Part shown: positions 42,216-53,533 of the stretch, piece by piece | Numbering within the stretch: the stretch's first letter is position 1 | Layout: each line of letters starts with the position of its first letter | NCBI GenBank assembly: GCA_001856825.1 | Contig: ATMD01000004.1 | Coordinates: forward strand, 1 to 64,000 | Length of the DNA stretch: 64,000 nucleotides | Direction of reading: 5' to 3' | Source: Thermoplasmatales archaeon I-plasma | GTDB lineage: Archaea > Thermoplasmatota > Thermoplasmata > Thermoplasmatales > GCA-001856825 | Notes under the pieces: generated by a model | Seen by the model: only the letters and a program-made list of their open reading frames with translations | Database searches by the model: none | What the model was told of the DNA's origin: nothing | Program-made: the position numbers and the translations under genes

Positions 42216-43094
42216 TCACTCTTTCTTGCCTTTCCTTCTCTCTGCTACGATCTCGGAAACTATGCTCAGCGATATTTCCTGAGGCGTGACCGCCCCAATG
42301 TCCAGTCCAATAGGTGCGTGGATAGACTTCAGGAACTCTTTGCTTATCCCCTTAGACTCAAGGGCTTCGAAGTCCTCCCTTATCCTCTTCTTGCTTGCAA
42401 GTAGGCCGATGTATCTTACCTTGTGTCTGGAAACTGCTTCGATGACCTGTACGTCCTTTGAACCCTTTGTAAGCACTACTACAAAATCTTCATCGTTGAA
42501 GTTGAAGTCAGCAATTGGTGCATTCAGGGGATCGACAACCTCGTCAGGTTTTGAATTTAGCATAGGATTTGGATCTATGACTATGACATCCATTCCTATT
42601 GATTTCCCCAGGGAAACCAGGGAATCCTCGATCTCATCCCTTCCACCCTGTCCTATTATGACCAATCTTTCGTTTCTCTTGAAAGGTTCTAAGAAGATGT
42701 CCATGACCCCACCACAGTTGGTCTCAACGTGGATTTCGTCATCGCTGCCTTTAGACATTCCCAAAATTGTGTCCTTTGCATCTTCCAGAAACACCTTGAT
42801 CGTCTTAGCATCCCCCTTCTTAAGTGCATCCATTGCCCTCTCGATTATCGCGGAATCAGGGCAAGCGCCTCCAAGTGTTCCGTAAATAATCTTGCCATCG
42901 CTTGATATTACTTCCTTGAAACCTGGTTTTCCAATGGAAGAACCTGAGACTCTCACAACAGTTGCTACTACAAACTCCTCTCCCCTATTGACTAGTTCAG
43001 ATACTATTTGTGGATACTCTCGATTGTTCACCGTGCTGAAGAAGTTGTATGAATATATATGACTTTCCGAGACACAACTTAGCTCACAACACAC
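42216..43094 (-). CDS. XdhC/CoxI-family molybdenum-enzyme maturation factor
   Basis: 292 residues. N-terminal XdhC domain: ATVVRVSGSSIGKPG, YGTLGGACPD and VETNCGGVMDIFLEP. C-terminal Rossmann part: LVIIGQGGRDE, IDPNP, and PIGLDIGAVTPQEISLSI near the end. These proteins bind the molybdenum cofactor and help insert it, sulfurated, into xanthine-dehydrogenase-family enzymes. It is divergent from coxG (36 bases between starts). The first 20 residues may not be translated. Confidence 0.88.
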   Translation of the reverse strand: MCCELSCVSESHIYSYNFFSTVNNREYPQIVSELVNRGEEFVVATVVRVSGSSIGKPGFKEVISSDGKIIYGTLGGACPDSAIIERAMDALKKGDAKTIKVFLEDAKDTILGMSKGSDDEIHVETNCGGVMDIFLEPFKRNERLVIIGQGGRDEIEDSLVSLGKSIGMDVIVIDPNPMLNSKPDEVVDPLNAPIADFNFNDEDFVVVLTKGSKDVQVIEAVSRHKVRYIGLLASKKRIREDFEALESKGISKEFLKSIHAPIGLDIGAVTPQEISLSIVSEIVAERRKGKKE

Positions 43095-43129
43095 AAGATT
43101 AAAGGAATCGTTTTCATTACATCGTCTAT

Positions 43130-43570
43130 ATGGAGTTCAAAGGACAATTCGACGTCAAAGCGGACAGGCACACAGTATTCTCCTTCATTTCCGACATCGA
43201 GAAAATTACTTCCCTGATCCCTGACGTTCAGTCAAGAGAGAAAGTGAACGAAACGTCTTCGAAATTGATAGTTAAGGCAGGACAGTCTGCAATCAAGGGC
43301 AAGTTTAACCTACTACTGGAAATATTGAAGAAGGTGGAAGACCAATCCATTGAGATTTCTGCAAAAGGCTCAGGTGCAACTGGGTCCCTCGACATCAAGG
43401 CACGATATGACATATCATCCAATTCCCCGGATTCCACTACCGTGAACTGGATCGTCGATTTTACGATAGGGGGGATGGTTGCAACTATGGGATCGAGAAT
43501 CATCAACAACACTGCTGAAAAGTACATATCCGTCTTGACGGAGTCATTCAGAAAGGCATTTGAAAGATGA
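43130..43570 (+). CDS. coxG: CoxG-like SRPBCC protein
   Basis: 146 residues, with the CoxG/SRPBCC start (FDVKADRHTVFSFISDIEKI...LIPDV), the central beta curve (TGSLDIKARYDI) and TVNWIVDFTIGGMVATMGSRII ahead of the C-terminal helix. CoxG proteins are tied to membrane attachment or cofactor handling of CO-dehydrogenase-type enzymes. It overlaps the next gene by four bases. Confidence 0.85.
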   Translation: MEFKGQFDVKADRHTVFSFISDIEKITSLIPDVQSREKVNETSSKLIVKAGQSAIKGKFNLLLEILKKVEDQSIEISAKGSGATGSLDIKARYDISSNSPDSTTVNWIVDFTIGGMVATMGSRIINNTAEKYISVLTESFRKAFER

Positions 43571-44172
43571 ATGGAAGAATGGGTGGGAATAGGGTAGCAG
43601 CTGTTCTGCTCGCAGCTGGAAAGTCAAAGCGTTTTGGCTCGAACAAGCTCCTTCATATGCTCGGGGGGAAGAGGCTGATAGAGTGGTCGCTTGAACCTTT
43701 GATAGATAGCCACCCCTGGAAAATTGCGATAGTAATATCAGAAGAAGATGAGTTTCATGATGTTCTTCCCGAAGATATAATCAGGATAGTCAACAGGTCC
43801 GCTGAAGGCGGAATAGGAACATCGATCTCGTTAGCCACAAGGAATCTTGAAAATGAAGTTGACGGAATACTATTCACTCTAGCTGACCAACCACTCCTCA
43901 ATAAATCAGATATATCTGCTATTCTTTCAGAATTTTATAGGAACGGAAACAGCATAATAGCCTGTTCGAGCGATGATGAAGTGCGCAATCCAATCCTCTT
44001 CCCCGCCATGTTTTTCAATGAACTAAAAGAGCTGAACGATGACAAGGGGGCGAGGCAGATAGCCCTGAGGCATCCTGACGTACTGCTGAAACTTCCAACT
44101 GGCGCCTCTCATCTCATTGACGTTGATACTGTGGAAGACCTGAAAAGGGTTGAGAAGCTGCTCGGGAATTAG
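43567..44172 (+). CDS. MocA-type molybdopterin nucleotidyltransferase (NTP_transf_3)
   Basis: 201 residues with the nucleotidyltransferase P-loop LLAAGKSKRFGSNKLL, the conserved FTLADQP metal site, EGGIGTSISLA and NPILFP. This matches MocA/MobA-like enzymes that convert molybdopterin to its cytosine dinucleotide, the form used by CO dehydrogenase and related hydroxylases. Overlaps coxG, and faces coxL tail to tail with seven bases between stops. Confidence 0.85.
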   Translation: MNGRMGGNRVAAVLLAAGKSKRFGSNKLLHMLGGKRLIEWSLEPLIDSHPWKIAIVISEEDEFHDVLPEDIIRIVNRSAEGGIGTSISLATRNLENEVDGILFTLADQPLLNKSDISAILSEFYRNGNSIIACSSDDEVRNPILFPAMFFNELKELNDDKGARQIALRHPDVLLKLPTGASHLIDVDTVEDLKRVEKLLGN

Positions 44173-44179
44173 GCGAAAA

Positions 44180-46228
44180 TTATTGAATCAATTCCTCAGG
44201 TGTGACGGGCGTCTTCCGCAACCTCTTCCCGCTCGCCTTTTCGATTGCCCTGATGAGGGCAGTTGGTACGCCTATGGTAGGTGATTCTCCTAAGCCCTTT
44301 GCTCCATGTGGAAGGGACGACCGATGTTCAGCTATCTTAACGGTGAAATTTGGAAGGTCCTCTGCCAGGGGTACCCCAGCGTCTGAAATGCTTGATGTTA
44401 TGAGTTGACCGTCCTCGTTGTAGTACAACCCCTCGTGAAGTGTCTGGCCAATCCCTTGCGCCATTCCTCCCTGGATCTGTCCTATGACCATGTCCCTGTT
44501 CAGTGCACGGCCAACGTCGTAATATGCCGCACACTTCTTGATCTTTACGTTTCCCAGCTTCCCAATCTCGACCGTTGCTAGATTGGCGCCAAACGAGTTA
44601 AGAGACATCTTCTGTTCTTCATAAACAAACTCGTCATAACTTCCAGATAACAAGAGCTCTGGAGAATAATTTCCGTTTTCCTCCTCCACCTTCTTCTTTA
44701 TCTTCCTGCACGCTGCAACTATTGCTGCACCAGCGGCTATTGCAGACCTGCTTCCCCAGGAACCAACACCGTCCAATGTCATCCCTGTATCTCCCCTGAA
44801 GAGGGTCACGATGTTTTCTGGAACGCCAAGCTCCTCATTTACTAGCTTTCTGGCGAAATTCTCATGCCCCTGTCCGTGGCTGTTTCCACCGAGCCATACC
44901 TTTACCATTCCATCCTTCACTATGATCCTTGCGCTTTCCCCTGGGTACACAGCTGGTACAAGAACAAAAAATGAGAGACCAACCCCATTTGTTAGCTTTA
45001 CCTCCCTCCTGTATTCAAGTTCCCTTACTGCGCTCTCGAAAAATGGCTTGGCTGGCTCAATCTTCATGCCAAGGGGCGATGTGAACGCTTTGTCGCTCAT
45101 GTTGGCCAACCTAACGTCAACAGGGTCCATTTTCAGCTCATCGGCCAGGAGGTCGACCATCCTCTCGATGAAGAAGGAAGCCTCGGGTCTCCCTGCCCCC
45201 CTGTATGGTCCCTGAGGCACCTTGTTTGTCAGTACGGACCTTCCAATGACGTACCCGTTCTCAATGGAATACGGTCCTGTCATCATCATTGCTATGAATC
45301 CTGCGGAGAAAGAGGCAATTCCGGTACCATACGCACCTGCATCCACCAGTACATCGCCCTTCAGGCCCGTGATTCTTCCATCCCTCTCTGCAAAAATCTT
45401 CACTTTCCCCCTTACCCCCCTCCCCGGGTTGGTTGACGATAAATGTTCCCTTCTAGTCTCTATCCATTTGACTGGCCTCCCGTATTTCATGGACGCATAA
45501 GATGCCATCACGTATTCGGGATATAGACCACCCTTAGACCCGAATGCCCCTCCCGTATCAGTCTGCATTACCCTTATAGCATCTGGCCTGAGATCCAGGG
45601 ATTCCACCAGACCGTCCTTGATGCTGTGGACAGACTGCGTTGATACCCAGACATTCAGCATCCCATCAGAATAACTTGCTACAATTCCCCTGGGTTCAAT
45701 TGGATTCGTTGCCACCCTCTCATTCTCAAGCGTATCCTCCAAGACGATTGGCGAATCGGGATCTTTGAAATCTGAACCCCTGCTGCTCTGGACTAGTATA
45801 TTGCTCTTCATCCCACTGTGAATCGGAGGGAACTTGAGAGCATCGTCCATAGTCACCACTGGTTTCATCGGCTCATAGTCCACTTCTACAGTCTCAAGCA
45901 GGTCCGTTGCCTTGTACCTGTCGTCCCCGAAAACCGCAGCAACGGGTTCGCCGACATAATTTACATACCCAGTAGCAAAAACGGGCTGTATTGAAACACT
46001 CTGGCTCGGGTCTGCCCCTTCGCCAACAGAAGCCATCTTTGCCTTTAACTCACTGCCATTGAGGCCTCCCTTGATGCTCAATATACGGGCTCTTGCGTAT
46101 GGACTTCTCAATACTGACATAAATAGGGTGCCAGGCAAGTTCAAATCATCGACAAAGTGACCCTTGCCCTTGACGAATACTGATGAATCGTACGCAAGGT
46201 CACCCTCTTTCCAGTTTAGAACTGTCAT
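44180..46228 (-). CDS. coxL: CoxL-like large subunit of a molybdenum hydroxylase (form II type)
   Basis: Start chosen at the ATG at 46228 just after coxS; a longer frame to 46327 overlaps it. The 682-residue protein has the fold's markers: GKGHFVDDLNLPG, LRSPYARARI, GGAFGSKGG, GRPVKWIETRREH, GSWGSRSA and KGLGESPTIG. The active-site loop reads PYRGAGRPEA, the form II pattern, without the cysteine of true CO dehydrogenases (AYxCSFR). So the substrate may be an aldehyde, purine or other compound rather than CO. Shorter than the usual 750-800 residues. Confidence 0.88.
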   Translation of the reverse strand: MTVLNWKEGDLAYDSSVFVKGKGHFVDDLNLPGTLFMSVLRSPYARARILSIKGGLNGSELKAKMASVGEGADPSQSVSIQPVFATGYVNYVGEPVAAVFGDDRYKATDLLETVEVDYEPMKPVVTMDDALKFPPIHSGMKSNILVQSSRGSDFKDPDSPIVLEDTLENERVATNPIEPRGIVASYSDGMLNVWVSTQSVHSIKDGLVESLDLRPDAIRVMQTDTGGAFGSKGGLYPEYVMASYASMKYGRPVKWIETRREHLSSTNPGRGVRGKVKIFAERDGRITGLKGDVLVDAGAYGTGIASFSAGFIAMMMTGPYSIENGYVIGRSVLTNKVPQGPYRGAGRPEASFFIERMVDLLADELKMDPVDVRLANMSDKAFTSPLGMKIEPAKPFFESAVRELEYRREVKLTNGVGLSFFVLVPAVYPGESARIIVKDGMVKVWLGGNSHGQGHENFARKLVNEELGVPENIVTLFRGDTGMTLDGVGSWGSRSAIAAGAAIVAACRKIKKKVEEENGNYSPELLLSGSYDEFVYEEQKMSLNSFGANLATVEIGKLGNVKIKKCAAYYDVGRALNRDMVIGQIQGGMAQGIGQTLHEGLYYNEDGQLITSSISDAGVPLAEDLPNFTVKIAEHRSSLPHGAKGLGESPTIGVPTALIRAIEKASGKRLRKTPVTPEELIQ

Positions 46229-46230
46229 GT

Positions 46231-46737
46231 CTACCTCACCCTGATCTCCTGCTCCCCTTTTTGCTCTTCCTTCAGCAGTTGTGCCCCGTACTTTACAGAC
46301 TCCACTATGCTCTGGTATCCAGTACACCTGCAGAGGTTACCTGATATAGCCTTTCTAATCTCTTCCTCAGTTGGATTCTTGTTCTTGCTGAGGAGCCAGA
46401 ATGATGTGAGGATCATTCCGGATGTGCAGTACCCGCATTGAAGTCCATGCTTCTGAATGAATGCTCTTTGCAGGGGGTGCATCTCATCGCCACTCGAAAT
46501 GCCTTCAATGGTAGTGACTTCCCTGCCATCTGCCTGTACTACAAGCATCGTGCAGGACTTTACCGCCTTGCCGTTCAGTAGTACCGTACAGGCGCCACAG
46601 TTTGATGTGTCGCATCCAACGTGCGTACCTGTCAGTCCCATGTCTTCCCTTAGGAAGTGAACAAGCAATTTTCTTGGTTCAACCTCCGCATCTATCTCCT
46701 TTCCATTTATTGTCAATTTTATTTTACTCATACTCAT
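46231..46737 (-). CDS. coxS: CoxS-like small subunit with two [2Fe-2S] clusters
   Basis: 168 residues. Plant-ferredoxin-type cluster ligands GCDTSNCGACTVLLNG plus a later Cys, and the second helical cluster CGYCTSG...CRCTGY. It passes electrons from the molybdenum centre to the FAD subunit. It begins directly after coxM with no gap and is followed by coxL, the standard M-S-L order. Confidence 0.92.
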   Translation of the reverse strand: MSMSKIKLTINGKEIDAEVEPRKLLVHFLREDMGLTGTHVGCDTSNCGACTVLLNGKAVKSCTMLVVQADGREVTTIEGISSGDEMHPLQRAFIQKHGLQCGYCTSGMILTSFWLLSKNKNPTEEEIRKAISGNLCRCTGYQSIVESVKYGAQLLKEEQKGEQEIRVR

Positions 46738-47610
46738 CTATCTCACCATTGCCCTCTCGTAAGATGTGTTGATTGCCTCAACTGCAATTTTATTGAGCAC
46801 CTTCTTCTTGTAATCTGCTGATCCGTAAAAATCAGATGTTGGATCTGATTCGGAGACTATTATATTGGCCGCCTCACTTGCAACTGAATCATTGATCCTC
46901 TTCCCTTCCAAGAACCTCTCACCCTTCTCTGCTCTCAGAGGTCTTGGGCCAACGGAAGTGAGGCCAATGCCAGCCCTCCTTACCTTTTCTTCCTTGTCTA
47001 TACTAAGGTGGACTGCTATGGCCGCAACCGAAAAGTCACCGGCATTTTTCTTCTGCTTGATGTAACAGCCTCCAGAACTGCCATCAAACACCGGTACCAT
47101 GATTTTGCTCAATATCTCCCCCTCCTGCAAGAGGGTAGTGAAAGAATCTGTGATGAATGAGCTAGCTTCAACAACCCTCTTACCTTGCTTCCCCGTTATT
47201 TCGAGTTTTCCATCGAGGGCCATTATGACTGCTGGCATGTCGTTCGACGGATCACCGTGGGAGATGTTGCCACCTATAGTTCCCCTGTTCCTAACAAGTG
47301 GGTCTGCTATTTGTGCAGCAGCTTCCCGCAAAATCCTGTACCTCTCCTTGATGAGTTCGCTGTCTTCTATCTCGCTTAATGTAGTAAGGGCACCTATCTC
47401 TAGGAACTTCCCCTTCTCTTCTATATAATCAAGACCTTGGATCCTCGATATGTCTATTACATATGGGAATGAAGCCATCCTAAGTTTCAGGAGCGGAATC
47501 AGGCTCTGCCCCCCTGCCATTATCTTTGCTTCTTCACCAAATTTCGTCAGGAGGTCTATGGCTTCTTCCATTCTCTTCGGAGCAAAATATTCGAACGACG
47601 ATGGATGCAC
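46738..47610 (-). CDS. coxM: CoxM-like FAD-binding medium subunit
   Basis: 290 residues with the two FAD motifs of the family: AGGQSLIPLLKLRM near residue 32 and GTIGGNISHGDPSNDMPA near residue 110, then the C-terminal CO_deh_flav_C domain (GIGLTSVGPRPLRAEK). First gene of the coxMSL operon. TATA-like AATATTGTATATAAG lies upstream at about 47622-47636. Confidence 0.92.
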   Translation of the reverse strand: MHPSSFEYFAPKRMEEAIDLLTKFGEEAKIMAGGQSLIPLLKLRMASFPYVIDISRIQGLDYIEEKGKFLEIGALTTLSEIEDSELIKERYRILREAAAQIADPLVRNRGTIGGNISHGDPSNDMPAVIMALDGKLEITGKQGKRVVEASSFITDSFTTLLQEGEILSKIMVPVFDGSSGGCYIKQKKNAGDFSVAAIAVHLSIDKEEKVRRAGIGLTSVGPRPLRAEKGERFLEGKRINDSVASEAANIIVSESDPTSDFYGSADYKKKVLNKIAVEAINTSYERAMVR

Positions 47611-47876
47611 GCCTGTTTAGCTAAATATTGTATATAAGAATTAAGAGACAATGGCATTGAATTATCTGAAGGGACTCACATTACTCGTCCACTCATGCCT
47701 TCCATATACTCATAATGCCTCCCTATCCTTATCTGGTTTCTTTCATGTCAGATTGCAACTCAAAATGAAACTGGACTACTTGGATGGCTCCTGAACATGA
47801 TGGAACGAGCTGAATGAAGAAATATCCGGGTTCAAGATACATTTCTAAGAATGGTTCTGCCAAAGAACAATGCATT

Positions 47877-48641
47877 TCAGATTGCATTGACTGCAAAACC
47901 TATCAGGAATCCGAGAATTATTCCCAGATAGACAAGCGAGCCCGACTTTGATGAATCTGCCTGCTTGAACAAGTTTCTAAGCATCGGTATTATCACATAA
48001 ATGATTGCTCCGATAGCCAGGCCGTCAAACATGATGTTGAGGTAGGGATTCACGTAGTAATAACCGATGAGACTGCCGGCAATTGTCGGGAATCCGCCGA
48101 TGAAATACAGTCCTGCCAGGTACATTACTCTCGGTCTTTCGAATCCTATGAAAGGCGACACTATGGGGAAACCTTCAGTGAAGTTCTGGAGCACGAAACC
48201 TACGAGTATCACCAGGAATAGACCGGTCAGTCCTACAACGTACGCGGACCCAAAGACAAGCCCCTCGGTCAGGTTCTGGAGGCCCATGCCAATTGCTACA
48301 ATTAGTGCTACCCTCCTCGGTATGAAGTGATCCCTATGCCCATACTTCATCCTCGGATTTTCAATGAAATACAGGATACTGAAGAGGCTTCCGACAGACA
48401 ATATGAAAATTATCGTTGACAAAGGGTCAGCAATGTATGACCCATTGGAATATATCTGAGAAGAGACATCGGAAAATATATCGCCTGCAAGGAACACGAG
48501 GATTCCGACAGCAAACGAAACGAGGAGAACAGATGTCTTAGCATCAATCTTGTTCCTCATTATAATAGGGAAGGAAAGGTAGATTGAAAACCCCATGACG
48601 AGTGCCAATCCTAACATATCGTAGAACGACCCGCTGACCAA
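47877..48641 (-). CDS. ZIP-family metal transporter
   Basis: 254 residues, eight transmembrane helices. The metal-site helices are GMGLQNLTEGLVFG and VLQNFTEGFPI, in which Gln stands where many ZIPs have His (HNxxEG); GufA-like ZIPs also use QN. It imports a divalent metal, probably zinc, manganese or iron. A DtxR-type palindrome sits 50 bases upstream of the start, so metal-dependent repression is likely. Confidence 0.82.
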   Translation of the reverse strand: MVSGSFYDMLGLALVMGFSIYLSFPIIMRNKIDAKTSVLLVSFAVGILVFLAGDIFSDVSSQIYSNGSYIADPLSTIIFILSVGSLFSILYFIENPRMKYGHRDHFIPRRVALIVAIGMGLQNLTEGLVFGSAYVVGLTGLFLVILVGFVLQNFTEGFPIVSPFIGFERPRVMYLAGLYFIGGFPTIAGSLIGYYYVNPYLNIMFDGLAIGAIIYVIIPMLRNLFKQADSSKSGSLVYLGIILGFLIGFAVNAI

Positions 48642-48690
48642 TCTATATTCCCCTCTTTCCTGCAGCTTCGACTGAAAGGTCTTTAAGCAT

Positions 48691-48708
48691 AATTAGGTTA
48701 CCCTAATT
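48691..48708. promoter_or_regulatory. Metal-regulator (DtxR/MntR-type) operator palindrome
   Basis: AATTAGG-TTAC-CCTAATT has 7-bp perfect arms around a 4-base spacer and resembles the TTAGGTTA.../...CCTAA operators of DtxR/IdeR-type archaeal and bacterial repressors. It overlaps the promoter of the ZIP transporter (start 48641), about 50-67 bases upstream. No other copy was noticed in the window. Confidence 0.6.
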
Positions 48709-48823
48709 TCTCTAGGCGTCATAAAATATAATCTTTATCTCGCAAAATCATTGACAATAAGAGTCAAATCCTGAACTACAAGGAAACTAATTACTACTCC
48801 TTTGTAATGCAAGTCCGATAGAG

Positions 48824-50479
48824 ATGACAAGAGAAATCCATTCCCCAAGAGGGAGTAAACTGAACACTAAAGGATGGGGTCAGGAAGCCGCTCTTAGGCT
48901 TCTAATGAATAACCTGGACCCTATGGTTGCAAAGGATCCACAGAATCTTATTGTTTACGGTGGAAAGGGAAAGGCTGCTAGGAACTGGGATGCATTTGAT
49001 AAGATTGTTGAATCCCTCAAATCGCTCGAAAACGATGAAACACTGCTTATTCAATCAGGTAAACCCGTTGGAATTTTCAAGACAACTGAAGATTCCCCCA
49101 GAGTCCTCATAGTGAATGCTCAGATTGTACCAAGGTGGGCAACTGACGACATTTTCTGGGACCTCGAGGCAAAGGGGTTGACCATGTATGGGCAGATGAC
49201 AGCTGGATCATGGGTCTATATTGGAACCCAGGGCGTACTTCAGGGCACATATGAAACTTTATCAGCACTTGCCAAGAAGGAGTACGGTACGTACTCCCTG
49301 AAAGGGAAGTGGGTGTTGTCATCTGGACTGGGAGAGATGGGTGGAGCCCAACCGCTTGCCATCAAGATGAATGAAGGCGTTGCTCTGGTGGTTGAGGTTG
49401 ATAAAGAGAAAATCAACAGGCGTCTCAGGGACAAATATCTTGACGAGTGGACAGATTCCTTGGACCGAGCACTTGAACTGAAAGATGATGCAATCAGATC
49501 TGGGAAGGCAGTTTCGATAGGCCTTCTGGGTAACGCTGCGACGGTTTATGACGAACTTGTAAGAAAAAAGATTGTTCCAGATGTAGTCACGGATCAGACG
49601 GCTGCGCACGACCTCAATTTAGGGTATATACCTGAAGGGTTCGATGTCACTGGAGCATACGCTTACAGGGACAAAAACCCACAGGACTACAAGAAGAAGG
49701 TATATGCTTCCATAGTCAAGGAAGTGAAGGCGATACTGTGGTTCAAGGAAAGAGGTTCCAAGGTTTTCGATTACGGCAACAATCTCAGGACAAGGGCAAA
49801 GGAAGGCGGGTATGACAGGGCATTTGAGATACCGGGGTACGTGCCAGGTTACCTCAGGGACCTTTTCACCATAGGGTCAGGGCCATTCAGGTGGCTTGCT
49901 CTTTCAGGGGAGCCTAAGGATATATATGCGATTGATGACAGGATTATAGAGAATTTCAAGGACGATGAGCATCTCGTGAAATGGATAAAGCTTGCGAAAT
50001 CAATGGTTCATTTCCAGGGTTTGCCCGCGAGGATCTGCTATGCCAAATATGGGCAGAGAGAACAGCTTGGCCTGATGATGAACGACATGGTGAAGAATGG
50101 GGAAGTTTCTGCACCGATAGCAATTGGGAGGGACCACCACGATACAGGGTCCGTTGCATCCCCATACAGGGAGACAGAAGCTATGAAGGATGGCAGCGAC
50201 GCGATAGCGGACTGGCCTATACTTAATGCATTGCTGAATGCAGTTTCAGGTGCAACATGGGTCAGCGTACATCACGGAGGAGGAACTGGTATTGGCAATA
50301 GCATACATTCCGGTTTGGTAATAGTCGCAGATGGAACAAGGAGCGCTGAGGAGAAGATAAAGAGGGTCCTGAATGCAGACCCAGGAAGCGGAGTGATCAG
50401 GCACGCAGATGCAGGTTACCAGAGTTCCATTGATGTTATAAGGCAAGGAGTAAAATTCAGGACGCCCTACTTCAAGTGA
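48824..50479 (+). CDS. hutU: Urocanate hydratase
   Basis: 551 residues, full length for urocanase. The NAD-binding region ([20 protein letters not shown]), [19 protein letters not shown] with the conserved Cys, [17 protein letters not shown] and [15 protein letters not shown] are all present. It converts urocanate to imidazolonepropionate in histidine breakdown. The other hut genes are not next to it. It has its own promoter (AT-rich around 48745) and no operon partner. Confidence 0.95.
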   Translation: MTREIHSPRGSKLNTKGWGQEAALRLLMNNLDPMVAKDPQNLIVYGGKGKAARNWDAFDKIVESLKSLENDETLLIQSGKPVGIFKTTEDSPRVLIVNAQIVPRWATDDIFWDLEAKGLTMYGQMTAGSWVYIGTQGVLQGTYETLSALAKKEYGTYSLKGKWVLSSGLGEMGGAQPLAIKMNEGVALVVEVDKEKINRRLRDKYLDEWTDSLDRALELKDDAIRSGKAVSIGLLGNAATVYDELVRKKIVPDVVTDQTAAHDLNLGYIPEGFDVTGAYAYRDKNPQDYKKKVYASIVKEVKAILWFKERGSKVFDYGNNLRTRAKEGGYDRAFEIPGYVPGYLRDLFTIGSGPFRWLALSGEPKDIYAIDDRIIENFKDDEHLVKWIKLAKSMVHFQGLPARICYAKYGQREQLGLMMNDMVKNGEVSAPIAIGRDHHDTGSVASPYRETEAMKDGSDAIADWPILNALLNAVSGATWVSVHHGGGTGIGNSIHSGLVIVADGTRSAEEKIKRVLNADPGSGVIRHADAGYQSSIDVIRQGVKFRTPYFK

Positions 50480-50517
50480 ACAACCGGAAATAGGTAAGTT
50501 TCTAAGACTTACCGTTT

Positions 50518-51746
<1,229 letters not shown>

Positions 51747-52972
51747 AATGGAAGTGATGTGTGTTTTGTCCCGTAATATAGTTACTAATTGGTAATTCCT
51801 AGGTTTGGTATTTACCACATTATTCCTTGGAGATGGTGGGAACATGTCACACACCTTCAGACCGTCCGAGAGATTTTTTGATGGGGAAGGTGCCTACTTG
51901 TCCTAACCGATCTTAGTTTTGGCTTTTTAGTAATTTGGAATAACTATTATCCACTTGTTTGACAACAGAGCACAGTGTGCAGTACTTACCAAAATATATA
52001 GATGAATCTGAGCTTTCTTTGCACCTATTCGTCATTAAGAATTTTTGGTCTTGCCTCCATATTCCATATAACCAGATATACTCTCTGAAACTTGCTTTGA
52101 ATGTCATACTGGGGATGGAGATGTGTATCGCTACTTTGCGATAGACAAGGGCATGGTGTTGAAGAGGCACAGGGAAGGAGGTGTTGTTGGAAACAGCGGT
52201 GACAAGTACGTTTACAAAGTAATGAAATGTATCGTTGAAAGACATGCTAAGTTCAAGGTCACCTTGTGCACTGTTGCTTGAAACTTTTATCCACCTGGTA
52301 ATGATGACATATGAACCGCATTCAAACTATACATTGAAGATATCGTTCTTGTAGAAAACCCAGCTCACGTTTCCTGTTGCGACATTTCCCTGAAGGAACA
52401 TGAAATTTACTTCTGCAGGAAGAGGCCAATGTGGGGAGCGGCCTATTACAGTGGATTGAGAAAGTTTGCCGATAAAGAATTCAGAGTCTGGTAAAGTTGC
52501 TTCTGATAGCATACCTGAGGAGCTCATACACTACAACAAGCATAAACTGCGTAATCTTGTAGTGATTGTTGCAATCTACATAGTTCTCCAGATGATATTC
52601 ATCGTCTTGCTTTTTCATCCGTAAAGAGCCTTTACCTAGCTGTATCCGAGGGACCTATAGGCGCTCCATGGCCACAAAGATGCGAAAGAACATCTTTCCT
52701 GGAAGGCTTTTGGAGACGGAATTCGTAATGGATGTATCGGACCTAAAGCGAATGCGATTGGTATAAGTCCCGACCGGTCCATTCTGAATTTTTCCTGCTT
52801 CCAAATGCAAAGGAAATGATTTTTTGCTGAACGATTCCTATTCAGATACCGTTAACTATAAAGGGTAAGCGCCATAACTTCCAGCACGTTTGTGAGCCCA
52901 CCCTCAATAAACAACCTTTTACCCTTCTTCTTTGTGGTTTTGTGTAAGGGGTCTCCATGGAATATACATTAC
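51747..52972. other. Gene-poor region with remnants and a possible small membrane protein
   Basis: A 58-codon coding-like stretch without start reads CFECHTGDGDVYRYFAIDKG...ERHAKFKVTLCTVA (about 52077-52281). A minus frame at 52327-52527 (STVIGRSPHWPLPAEVNFMF...) has protein-like composition but no family. These look like decayed genes. One better candidate, 52466-52624, is listed separately. The rest is AT-rich with no gene seen. Confidence 0.4.
52466..52624 (+). CDS. Possible 52-residue tail-anchored membrane protein
   Basis: A TTG-started frame with a polar N-terminal part (NSESGKVASDS), a basic patch (HYNKHKLR) and a C-terminal hydrophobic helix (NLVVIVAIYIVLQMIFIVLL). The layout resembles tail-anchored proteins such as the Sec beta subunit, but the sequence is not recognisably one. 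It overlaps the minus frame at 52327-52527. Confidence 0.3.
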   Translation: MPIKNSESGKVASDSIPEELIHYNKHKLRNLVVIVAIYIVLQMIFIVLLFHP

Positions 52973-53425
52973 TTATCTATGAACTTGGCTCATTATGTGG
53001 GATCTTCCGGAAGACCGTGAAACAAATCCAAGATAGATCATATATACTATATAGACAATAAGAGAAATCACGAAACCGTAAATGAACACTCCAGAACTTG
53101 TGTTTCTGGATGTTCCAAAATAAAGTGCAATCACTATAATAAAAACCCCAATCGTACCTAATAGTGCTCCTATTAGGAAAGGCAACAATGACTGGTCAAT
53201 AATCAATGGCAAACCATCTTCTTCCCCCTTTTTTATGAGAAAACTCTGCTTTGTCTTGCAATTTGGGCAGATGAATGTCCAGTTCGGTCCAACCCTAACG
53301 GCACTTGCAGAACCCCACTTGGAATGCCTAAAATTGAACTTGTAGTGGCAATTGGGGCATTCAGTATGTGAAGTTACCCATGACCTGTGACCGCGGGATT
53401 CATTTGTCATAGTCATTTTCGTCAC
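52973..53425 (-). CDS. Zinc-ribbon membrane protein
   Basis: 150 residues. An N-terminal zinc ribbon (CPNC near residue 23, CPNC near residue 53) is followed by two transmembrane helices (about 76-102 and 112-133) and a short polar tail. The cytoplasmic ribbon and two-helix anchor are a common archaeal design of unknown function. Start could be Met-1, -4 or -6. Confidence 0.65.
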   Translation of the reverse strand: MTKMTMTNESRGHRSWVTSHTECPNCHYKFNFRHSKWGSASAVRVGPNWTFICPNCKTKQSFLIKKGEEDGLPLIIDQSLLPFLIGALLGTIGVFIIVIALYFGTSRNTSSGVFIYGFVISLIVYIVYMIYLGFVSRSSGRSHIMSQVHR

Positions 53426-53533
53426 TCATTAATCTTATACGCGATAATGATAAGGATTTACTCTAAAGGACACAGAGTTACCGTATTCTCAAAAATTATT
53501 ATTAAATCCAAACACTCCCATCCTAACCAGTTG

